From positions 1-64,000 of the forward strand of contig JAEZJJ010000094.1 of assembly GCA_023436395.1 (NCBI GenBank): 64,000 bases of DNA, given 5' to 3'. A program made the translations under genes and the position numbers. Shown one piece after another: positions 8,728-16,394 of the stretch. The notes under the pieces were generated by a model. That model was not told where the DNA came from, did not search any database, and saw only the letters and a program-made list of their open reading frames with translations. Origin of the DNA: Bacillota bacterium. GTDB taxonomy: Bacteria > Bacillota > Clostridia > Lachnospirales > Cellulosilyticaceae. Positions within the stretch are counted from its first letter, which is position 1. The number at the start of each line of letters is the position of its first letter.

Positions 8728-9126
8728 ATGAAAGAGGCACAAATTAGTGTTTATGATAAACAAATATATGAAGAACATAGTGATGAAGCTGAAAATAAAT
8801 TTTTCGGGAACTTTGCATTTAAAAATGAAAGTTTATATATTACCTATAAAGATGAAGAACAAAATATATCAACTATTATAAAAGCTAAAAATAATATTGT
8901 TTCAATTAAAAGATTAGGTGCTATGCGAGGAAACTTAGAATTTGATGTGAATAAGCCTAATAAAACAATCTATAGTACACCGTATGGAAACATAGAAATA
9001 GAAATTATTACCAAAAAATGCGATATATATGTACTTAATAAAGGTGTAAAAATATATATCGAGTATAAGATTGTGATGCACGGAAAGAAAGTCAGTGATA
9101 ATATATACTTAATAGTTGTAAATTAA
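8728..9126 (+). CDS. DUF1934 family (YwiB-like) small beta-barrel protein
   Basis: A 132-residue cytoplasmic protein without signal peptide. It resembles the DUF1934/YwiB family, which adopts a calycin-like beta-barrel: the conserved pattern with STPYGNIEIEI followed by GVKIYIEYKIVMHGKKVSDN near the C terminus is visible. The biochemical role of the family is unknown. A strong AAAGGAGG precedes the ATG. It lies 54 bases upstream of galU and may be co-transcribed with it. Confidence 0.7.
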   Translation: MKEAQISVYDKQIYEEHSDEAENKFFGNFAFKNESLYITYKDEEQNISTIIKAKNNIVSIKRLGAMRGNLEFDVNKPNKTIYSTPYGNIEIEIITKKCDIYVLNKGVKIYIEYKIVMHGKKVSDNIYLIVVN

Positions 9127-9180
9127 TAAAACCATAAAATATTTTCTAGAAAATTAATAGAGGCAAATAAGGGGGATATA

Positions 9181-10053
9181 ATGAATAAAATAAGAAAAGC
9201 AATTATACCAGCAGCAGGGTTAGGAACAAGATTTTTACCTGCAACCAAAGCACAGCCTAAGGAAATGTTACCTATAGTAGATAAGCCTACTATTCAATAT
9301 ATAGTAGAAGAAGCAGTTGCATCAGGTATTGAAGATATTATTATTGTTACTGGAAGAACAAAAAAGGCAATTGAAGACCATTTTGATAAATCTATAGAAC
9401 TAGAAATGGAATTAGAGAAAAAGCAAAATCAAGAATTATTAGAGATTGCTAAATCAGTATCACAAATAGCTAATATTTATTATATAAGACAAAAAGAGCC
9501 TAAAGGTTTAGGCCATGCAGTATTAACAGCTAAGACTTTTGTGGGAGATGAACCATTTGCAGTATTGCTAGGTGATGATGTAATTGACTCAGAAAAACCA
9601 GCACTTAAGCAGATGATGGAAGTATACGAAAAATACAATGCCTCTATTCTTGGGGTACAAACAGTAGATAGAAATGATGTAAATAAGTATGGAATAGTAG
9701 ATGGTATTCAATTAGATAATCGTATATTTGAAGTAAAAAATATGATTGAAAAACCATCAACAAATGAAGCACCTACTAATGTAGCTGTATTAGGTAGATA
9801 TATTATTACACCAAGGATATTTGATTATCTTGAAAAACAGGAGATAGGAGCAGGTGGAGAAATCCAACTTACAGATGCATTAAATAAATTGGCTAAAGAA
9901 GAACCAATGTATGCATATGATTTTATTGGACGTCGTTATGATGTGGGAAATAAAATGGGATTCTTACAAGCTACCGTTGAGTTTGCATTAAAAAGGACTG
10001 AACTTAATGAGGAATTTAAGGCATATTTAAAAGAATTAGTAAAAACATTTTAG
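9181..10053 (+). CDS. galU: UTP--glucose-1-phosphate uridylyltransferase
   Basis: A 290-residue nucleotidyltransferase that makes UDP-glucose from UTP and glucose-1-phosphate, feeding glycolipid and surface-polysaccharide synthesis. The nucleotide-binding start AIIPAAGLGTRFLPATKAQPKEMLPIVDKP matches GalU at its conserved GxGTRxLPxTK and KEMLP elements. Later features FAVLLGDDVID and RRYDVGNKMGFLQATVEFAL are also diagnostic. AAGGGGG lies before the ATG. A hairpin terminator follows directly. Confidence 0.96.
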   Translation: MNKIRKAIIPAAGLGTRFLPATKAQPKEMLPIVDKPTIQYIVEEAVASGIEDIIIVTGRTKKAIEDHFDKSIELEMELEKKQNQELLEIAKSVSQIANIYYIRQKEPKGLGHAVLTAKTFVGDEPFAVLLGDDVIDSEKPALKQMMEVYEKYNASILGVQTVDRNDVNKYGIVDGIQLDNRIFEVKNMIEKPSTNEAPTNVAVLGRYIITPRIFDYLEKQEIGAGGEIQLTDALNKLAKEEPMYAYDFIGRRYDVGNKMGFLQATVEFALKRTELNEEFKAYLKELVKTF

Positions 10054-10080
10054 GAGATAAGGGAAACCTTGTCTCTTTTT
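10054..10080 (+). terminator. Rho-independent terminator after galU
   Basis: GAGATAAGG (10054-10062) pairs with CCTTGTCTC (10067-10075) around a GAAA tetraloop, then TTTTT. It overlaps the bases just after the galU stop. Confidence 0.85.
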
Positions 10081-10091
10081 AAAATTAGAAG

Positions 10092-10128
10092 TAAGACCTG
10101 TCCCTAAAAGAAAAATAAGACCTGTCCC
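10092..10128 (-). repeat. Two tandem TAAGACCTGTCCC repeat words
   Basis: Two perfect reverse-strand B-type words at 10092-10104 and 10116-10128, spaced 24 bases start to start, in the short gap between galU and the next gene. Confidence 0.8.
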
Positions 10129-10192
10129 TAAAGGGAGTAAAGAAAATGGCCGATATAAATGTAAGGTTAGTTTTATTTAGGAGGAATTAAGA

Positions 10193-11938
10193 ATGAAAAA
10201 ACGTGGGTGTTACATGTTGGGGACAGTTCTTTTAAGCCTTGGGATGAGTATATCAACCTTTGGAGCAGTTCCAGAGTATCTTACAGGTTCTGAATATAGC
10301 GATATGTTAAATGATAACTATACAGAAGATAGAGGAATAGTGGTAGAAAATTACCCTGAATTAGGTTATTTAGTTTATAAGAATAGTCAAGGTAAAGAAG
10401 TGACTTATAACTATTATAAGGATGAAGTCGTAGTTGAGAAGCAACCATATTATGAAATGGAAGATAGAATAGGTTACATTGATGAATTGTTTCCTAATTT
10501 TGAATATGATCCTAGAGACTCTTCTATAACCAGTCTTAGAGCAGGGGATAGTATTTACATTAGAGTGAATAAAGAGGGCATTGTAACTTATATTAGTGCA
10601 TATAATGATTACTTAGTACGTTATGGTAAAGTTATTTCATTCCAATATAATACAGGAGAAACAGCTGTTTTACAGCTTCAAGATGATAGAGGAAATATTT
10701 ATGTATATACTGTAGAACTTAGTACACCAGTAACTAAAGGAAGTAAGGGCTGCGGATTAAGTACTATAAAAAATGGAGATTGGGTAAAAGTACTTGTTAG
10801 TCAAAAAATTCTAGGCGTTGGAATTATAGATGAAGTAGTTGAAGAGATAGTTATTGATAATGACACTAGATATATTTCAAATATTTATAGGGGACAGGTC
10901 ACATCTATAGATACTTTTAAGAAAATGCTTAACATAAAAAATGGACAAGCATTAGGAAAGACAAACTGGGGTGCTTATAATAGTTTATTACGTCTAGGAC
11001 TAGATACATCTAATCTATCAGCTTATTTAATAGGTAATCGTATATCTATTGATTATATAAATAGAAACTTAAAAAATTCAGATGGTTACGTATATGTGGC
11101 TACAGAGAATTACAAGGGAAAAGAGAACGCAGTCAAACTTAATTTTCAAAGTAAACTTCAGACTACTTTAGAACCGTCCCTAGTTATCTATGCATCTCCT
11201 AATATGATAAAGTTATTATCAGGAGAAACAATTTATATTGCTGAAGATGCTATTGTGGTAAGAGATAAGCGCTTAGTAGGTGGTAGTAGTATTATGGTAG
11301 GGGATATGCTTCAAGCTGTTATTACAGGGGAACATAAGTTGGCAGTTGGTAATTTAGTGAGTGAAAGAACAACTGGATCTTTAGAGGTATTTAGAGGTAG
11401 AATTAAGAAGGTTAAGGAGAATGAATCCTTCCAAGTTGAAACATTCTCTTTATTACAAGGAAATACATGGTACTATCATCCAACCCCACATACATTTTCT
11501 ATAGATGCAACTACTAAGTTCTATACAGAAGAGGGATTTGTAGAAGGTGGAGTTAATTCATTTATGGATTATGGAGATGAGACTTCAGTAAGTAAGGTTT
11601 ATACAGTAATCGCCCTAGGTGATAGAGCACAGATGATCATTGATATGCCTTATACTACAGAATCTGTTAAGGGACAGGTCTATAAGGTTGCTGAGGATAG
11701 TATTCAGATTAAAGATGTATACTATTACCATACAGCTCAGAAAAAGTGGCTTCAATATAGTAAGAAGAATGTAGGAGCAACCATTAATTTAGGAAGCAAT
11801 ACAGTTATTATTAAGAATGGTAAGGTCGTTCCAGCACGTAGCTTGGAGGATGGTGACGTTATTAGTGCAATGGTTGCAACAAATCTCAAGGATTCTGAGG
11901 GAAAAGCACAAGGATATATCATCATAGTAGAAAACTAG
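10193..11938 (+). CDS. Secreted protein with repeated small beta modules, function unknown
   Basis: A 581-residue protein with a signal peptide (about residues 1-25, cleavage near STFGA). No enzyme motif is recognised. The mature part holds recurring segments of the type G-[KQR]-[VI]-x-[SKY]-[VIF] (near YGKVISFQ, YRGQVTSID, FRGRIKKV, VKGQVYKV), each followed by beta-rich sequence and a D/E-G-D turn, suggesting a string of small beta-barrels. A similar style is seen in the C-terminal half of the SLH protein at 59532. It is 10 bases upstream of an SLH-domain gene, so it is probably a co-expressed wall protein. Two GQV segments are encoded by GGGACAGGTC (10891-10900, 11671-11680) and one EPSL by GAACCGTCCC (11171-11180). 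Confidence 0.65.
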   Translation: MKKRGCYMLGTVLLSLGMSISTFGAVPEYLTGSEYSDMLNDNYTEDRGIVVENYPELGYLVYKNSQGKEVTYNYYKDEVVVEKQPYYEMEDRIGYIDELFPNFEYDPRDSSITSLRAGDSIYIRVNKEGIVTYISAYNDYLVRYGKVISFQYNTGETAVLQLQDDRGNIYVYTVELSTPVTKGSKGCGLSTIKNGDWVKVLVSQKILGVGIIDEVVEEIVIDNDTRYISNIYRGQVTSIDTFKKMLNIKNGQALGKTNWGAYNSLLRLGLDTSNLSAYLIGNRISIDYINRNLKNSDGYVYVATENYKGKENAVKLNFQSKLQTTLEPSLVIYASPNMIKLLSGETIYIAEDAIVVRDKRLVGGSSIMVGDMLQAVITGEHKLAVGNLVSERTTGSLEVFRGRIKKVKENESFQVETFSLLQGNTWYYHPTPHTFSIDATTKFYTEEGFVEGGVNSFMDYGDETSVSKVYTVIALGDRAQMIIDMPYTTESVKGQVYKVAEDSIQIKDVYYYHTAQKKWLQYSKKNVGATINLGSNTVIIKNGKVVPARSLEDGDVISAMVATNLKDSEGKAQGYIIIVEN

Positions 11939-11948
11939 GAGGAGCCAT

Positions 11949-13472
11949 ATGAAAAATAAATTATTAAAAAAGATAACAATATTTTGCATAAGTACAGTAT
12001 TAATGACTAGTACTGTTCTAGCTGAAGAAGGTGAAATGGGGTATTTTGGAGGAATCAGTTCAGGTGTTAAACTCCCAACCCTTACTTCATTAGCTCAAAA
12101 AAAGACAACAACAACTAAAAAGTATACATTACCTTATAAAGAAAATATCTATCTATCAGGTAAGGCGGAAACAGTAGAGGGAACCATTGAAATTAAGCCT
12201 GGTAAAGATATTGATAAAGAAAAAGGAAGTGGTAGTTACACAGAAAGTTATGTAATCAAAGCTCAGAATGCTACTAATACAGCCAGGGTTTCAAGAACTA
12301 TTACCTTTGAAACACAATATACATACAATGCCGAACTAAAGCAAACAACTAAAGTATCCACTATTAAAAAATGGACTGAAAATGTAACGACAGGTGGAAA
12401 AACTTACTCACTTAATAGTAACAAATCAAGTTACACAAAGAGTATTTTAGAAGATTATACACCAGGAGTTCTTTACTACAGAGGAGATATTAGTTATGAT
12501 GCTGTTTACTCAGAAGGAAGTAGTGAAGAAATAAGGGTATCAGTTAATGGGCCTATATATGGATATGATCAGGCATTTGGTAAGACAGAAACTCAAAAAC
12601 GCAGCATTACAGTTGATTTAGGTGATGATCAAGGATACGCTATAGAGGAAACACCAACTGTTACGGTATATAGAGATATTCAATATGGTGCAAATGAACC
12701 AACTGCCATTAGTATGGCAGGAAATTACAAAGAGATTACTAGGGGAGAAGGGGTACTGAGTTATAATATTTTACAAGGTCATCCTACCCTATACGATGAT
12801 GAATTAGCGGGGATGATAAATGTAGACAGTACACCAACTATTGAACAACTTAAAGTACCAACAGGATTAAATCTAAAAGGTCATCCAGCAGAATCACAGA
12901 TTAATAGAATGTATGGTATGAAAGTATTTACTGATACACCTAGTAATTTTTCAGCTAATCAAGTGGTTACTAGAGGAGAATATATTAAGATGTTAGTAAC
13001 TGCCTTAAAAATGGAGTTACCAGAGGATACGACCTCAAAGAAAAAATCCACTAAAAAGAATACTGCTGTAGTATCACCTTTCACAGATGTAAAAGAAGGA
13101 GATGCTTATTATCTTTATGCTATGGCAGCATATAATGCAGGACTTATTGATGGTGGAAAGTTTAATGCAAATGCAAGTTTAACGAGAGAAATGATGTATC
13201 TTCTTAATATTAAAGCTATAGGACTAGAAAGATTAGGTCTAGGCACCATGGATGCATATACCCCATTTGTAGATGATGCACAAATCTCTACTTGGGCTAA
13301 ATCAGCAATCTATGCAGCAAGCAATCTTGGGATTATTACACCTAGTAATGGTTATGTATTCCCACAGAAAAAAGTAACAAAAGCTGAATGTGCTACTTTC
13401 CTAGATCAATTAATAAATTACTTAAGATATGATTTACAAAAAGATTATTCAGATAAAATGCTAATAGGTTAA
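11949..13472 (+). CDS. S-layer-homology (SLH) domain wall protein
   Basis: A 507-residue secreted protein. Signal peptide at about 1-25 (ending STVLA), a beta-rich central region of unknown role (about 40-290), then three SLH-type repeats in the C-terminal 200 residues: around MKVFTDTPSNFSANQVVTRGEYIKML, SPFTDVKEGDAYYLYAMAAY, and TPFVDDAQISTWAKSAIYAASNLGI followed by KVTKAECATFLDQL. SLH repeats bind secondary wall polymers and anchor proteins to the cell surface. GGAGG precedes the ATG. It is the last gene of a pair with 10193 and ends at a bidirectional palindrome. Confidence 0.85.
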   Translation: MKNKLLKKITIFCISTVLMTSTVLAEEGEMGYFGGISSGVKLPTLTSLAQKKTTTTKKYTLPYKENIYLSGKAETVEGTIEIKPGKDIDKEKGSGSYTESYVIKAQNATNTARVSRTITFETQYTYNAELKQTTKVSTIKKWTENVTTGGKTYSLNSNKSSYTKSILEDYTPGVLYYRGDISYDAVYSEGSSEEIRVSVNGPIYGYDQAFGKTETQKRSITVDLGDDQGYAIEETPTVTVYRDIQYGANEPTAISMAGNYKEITRGEGVLSYNILQGHPTLYDDELAGMINVDSTPTIEQLKVPTGLNLKGHPAESQINRMYGMKVFTDTPSNFSANQVVTRGEYIKMLVTALKMELPEDTTSKKKSTKKNTAVVSPFTDVKEGDAYYLYAMAAYNAGLIDGGKFNANASLTREMMYLLNIKAIGLERLGLGTMDAYTPFVDDAQISTWAKSAIYAASNLGIITPSNGYVFPQKKVTKAECATFLDQLINYLRYDLQKDYSDKMLIG

Positions 13473-13522
13473 AAATAGGGACGGTTCTTAAATTAAAAAT
13501 TTAAGAACCGTCCCTATTTTTA
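13470..13522. terminator. Bidirectional palindrome made of the GGGACGGTTCTTA repeat
   Basis: Arms 13470-13494 and 13498-13522 are perfectly complementary (25 bp, 3-base loop), each containing the A-type repeat word and flanked by A/T runs. It sits between the convergent SLH gene and the polysaccharide deacetylase, so it probably terminates both. It has the same head-to-head repeat layout as 1287-1352. Confidence 0.85.
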
Positions 13523-13528
13523 CTATTT

Positions 13529-15391
13529 TTATTTTGTGAATTCTTGAAGGGTGGTAATAAGATCGCTAGGAGACATAGTATTAGGTACATTAATGCGTTT
13601 TAAAGAAATTGGATTAAGACCTGTCCCTATATCAGCAAGTTTGGTGAGTTGAAAATCTACACCTATTTCTGATAGAAGCTTTCGCGTATATCTAGTGTTA
13701 CGAAATTGAGGATAGGCAACTACAAATACATCACGTTTACCAAGATTTTTTTCTATAAGACCTTTAGACTGAGAAATATGATATCTTACATCTTTAAGTG
13801 ACAAGTATGAAAGAGGTGTGTGATTATAACCATGAGACTGAATATCAATTAAACCACTAGCTTCCATTTCTCTTGCGGCATCCCAACCAAAATGCCTTTC
13901 CGTATTTTCATCTTTCATAAAATAGGAAGAAACAAATAAGGTAGCTGGAATATTGTATTTCTTATAGATAGGATAAGCATTTATATAATTGTTGAGATAA
14001 CCATCATCCATTGTAATAAGGATAGGTTTATCAGGTAACCCACTTATACCATTTAAGTAGTTATGTAGCACTTTAAAATTGATAGGGGTATACCCGTTGT
14101 CCAATAATGCCTTCATTTGCGCATCAAATAAGGTAGTTGTCACAGAGCTTCTTTCATCCTCTGGTGCTACCACATCTGAAATAGTGTGATACATCAATAT
14201 GGGTATATAGTCAGTAGCATAATTCATGGTATTACTAAGAGGATAACTTTCTAAACTACGCACTGCTCTAGAAGGAACATTCTCATTTTCAATAGTTAAA
14301 TCTATACTCTGTACTTTGGATATCTCACCAGAAGCGTTATATCCAAGAGCTTTGAACCTAGTAACTCCATTAGCTTGCAGGGTTGTATCTAATTTAAGGA
14401 CATAAGGATAATAGCTCTGAACAGTAAAATCCTGCTCTTCCAATCGGTAGTGGATATATTCAGATTGCGTTAAAAGTGTAGCATCTGGAGAAATAATAAT
14501 CTCTTCGACTCCTGTAAGTGTATTGTAGCTATTTAAAGTAACATAAGGCGAACTAGATGCAACAGGCTCATCCTTAAGTGTTAACCAAGGTTCCTGTAAT
14601 AAACGGCCATAAATACTTTGATAAGTATTATAGTTACTATTATCAGCAGTAAGCGTGAAGCCATCTTGGATAGCAAAAGGTGGCTTAATAATAGGTGAAA
14701 ATATAGTTTGGCACTTAGGGAACTGAAGCGCAAGAGTGTAATAAATCTCATTAATTTCCTCTGTAGCTAATCTTAAATTCTCTTTACAAGTTGCAATTAC
14801 ATTTTCTCTAATATAAATTTTTTTAGAGTCACTAAAAGCTTTATAAATATTCTTTAGTGTATCGAAATCCTTGGTACTATTTAGATTAATGCCTATACTT
14901 GGAGTACTAACTGATTCCTCATATTCTTGAAACACTGCTAAGTCTCTTGGAAACAGGATGAGCTCAATACTTGATAAATGATGTTGTTCTAAAAGGGAGT
15001 TTAGCTCATGGCATAGTCTTAAATAATTTTGCTCGTTTACTATAGGCTCAGGGATGAAGGAAAGTGTAATCTTTGGAGCCAGGCCAGACATTACACGTAA
15101 ATCTTCAATAAGTGTACTAAGCTGTATTTCTTCGTTGGTTACTATATAACTAAGGTTTAAAGTCGTAGTGTCATTGGGAAGTTGTATTTGTAAAACAGAA
15201 ACTAAATCACTAGAATAACTCAGCTGAGACTCTAGCTTAAATAAAGGTGAAGCATCAGCTTTTAGTTTCATGATTTGTAAGTCATCTTTTACATCACCAG
15301 GAGGCAATAGAAAAAAGTACAAACAAAGGCCACTAGTTATTAGAATTAGAAGAACAATGAGGTATTTATATTTAAGAGATTTCTTTATCAA
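13529..15391 (-). CDS. Membrane-anchored polysaccharide deacetylase
   Basis: A 620-residue protein with one N-terminal membrane anchor (about residues 10-30), a long extracytoplasmic region without a recognised motif (about 40-390), and a C-terminal NodB-type carbohydrate esterase 4 domain. Catalytic features visible are PILMYHTIS, the metal/general-base motif TMDDGY, the zinc histidines in SHGYNH, and a final region FVVAYPQFRNTRYTRKLL. It likely N-deacetylates a wall or surface polysaccharide outside the membrane. Read on the coding strand, GGGACAGGTCTTA is used in frame as part of GTGLN (13615-13627). Confidence 0.88.
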   Translation of the reverse strand: MIKKSLKYKYLIVLLILITSGLCLYFFLLPPGDVKDDLQIMKLKADASPLFKLESQLSYSSDLVSVLQIQLPNDTTTLNLSYIVTNEEIQLSTLIEDLRVMSGLAPKITLSFIPEPIVNEQNYLRLCHELNSLLEQHHLSSIELILFPRDLAVFQEYEESVSTPSIGINLNSTKDFDTLKNIYKAFSDSKKIYIRENVIATCKENLRLATEEINEIYYTLALQFPKCQTIFSPIIKPPFAIQDGFTLTADNSNYNTYQSIYGRLLQEPWLTLKDEPVASSSPYVTLNSYNTLTGVEEIIISPDATLLTQSEYIHYRLEEQDFTVQSYYPYVLKLDTTLQANGVTRFKALGYNASGEISKVQSIDLTIENENVPSRAVRSLESYPLSNTMNYATDYIPILMYHTISDVVAPEDERSSVTTTLFDAQMKALLDNGYTPINFKVLHNYLNGISGLPDKPILITMDDGYLNNYINAYPIYKKYNIPATLFVSSYFMKDENTERHFGWDAAREMEASGLIDIQSHGYNHTPLSYLSLKDVRYHISQSKGLIEKNLGKRDVFVVAYPQFRNTRYTRKLLSEIGVDFQLTKLADIGTGLNPISLKRINVPNTMSPSDLITTLQEFTK

Positions 15392-16394
15392 TTTAATGAC
15401 CTCCTTTAAGTATGTAAACTATAAAATGTAAATCTCCTTAATAGTTTATCCTATAGGCATCAAGAATAAAAGATATTAATAGATACTTTATATTTAAATA
15501 TGGATGATCTTTAAGGTTAGAGCATATAAGAGTGGTTTATAAATGAAACTTAATGTAAATAACATATAATATATTACAAAAGTATTAACAAGTATTAAAT
15601 AAATGAGTGAATTAAGCGCGGTTATCTACTGGGACAAACCTATGTCTATCAATGGAAATAAGAGTGATGAAACTTAAATATAAAAAATACAAAATAATAT
15701 AGAAAAGTTAAACTTAATAAATACCAATAAATGGATATTGAAATTCTATGAGTATCAATGTATAATAAAAACACGAAAGGAAATAACACCTTTCATGCAC
15801 AGCGAAAACGCGAAGAAGATACATATATTACATAAATATTAAATAGTATTACAAGTTATTACATTGTATTAAAAAAGATTTTGAAAACATACTCTATTAT
15901 AAGAATAATTAATTAAGAATAATCAAAGTAAATCAATTCATCTGTAAAGTTTATTGCTTGAGGACGTTATGGAAGATTAAACAAGCATATGATTTGATAT
16001 CTAATATAAAAACATATAATAGCTAAAAGTTAGAAAAGGTATTTTCTATAAGAAGGCTGTTTTATGGATAAGTAATGATGAAGTCTTGATATATAAAACT
16101 CATTATAGATAAATAAGTTAAGAACTGTATTTATTCATATTCAATTATCTTATATTTATAAGCAAAATGATAATGTATAAATGAAAGTTAAAAATGATTT
16201 ATCTATAACAAGATGAAAATTGCTACTTAATAATATTTAAGAATAGTATTTAACAATAGTATTTAAGATTAGTAAAAGATTAATTACATAATAAAGTGAG
16301 TTTCCAAATTGAAGTTATCTCGCTACGCATAAGTTTTCGCCTGATTAGACTAGTTAATAAACACAAATTTATATACATCAGGAGGACTTACACA
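15392..16394. other. 1-kb AT-rich region with the long leader of the first S-layer gene
   Basis: There is no convincing reading frame here. It separates the divergent deacetylase and S-layer genes. It contains a promoter candidate at 15881-15909, paired TTACA motifs upstream of it, and about 480 bases of untranslated leader before ATG 16395. The leader is AT-rich with scattered short inverted repeats (for example GCTTG 15956-15960 with CAAGC 15982-15986). A small hairpin CGAAAGG...CCTTTC lies near 15774-15793. No known riboswitch was recognised. Confidence 0.5.
15828..15909 (+). promoter_or_regulatory. Promoter candidate of S-layer gene 1 with upstream TTACA motifs
   Basis: TTGAAA (15881-15886), 17-base spacer, AATAAT (15904-15909). 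Upstream TTACA motifs start at 15828, 15849 and 15859; the last two are 10 bases apart and end about 17 bases before the -35 box. The same layout precedes the two paralogous genes. The -10 is weaker than in the paralogs, so confidence is moderate. Confidence 0.5.

Noticed and set aside
15770..15820. Possible c-di-GMP or other riboswitch in the leader upstream of S-layer gene 1
   Set aside because: A GCACAGCGAAAACG-like word is present, but the second conserved half and receptor helices of the GEMM fold are missing, and it lies upstream of the likely promoter.
16296..16394. N-terminal extension of S-layer protein 1 by 33 residues
   Set aside because: ATG 16395 has AGGAGG correctly spaced and gives the same signal peptide start as the two paralogs; the extension would place hydrophilic, unrelated residues before it.
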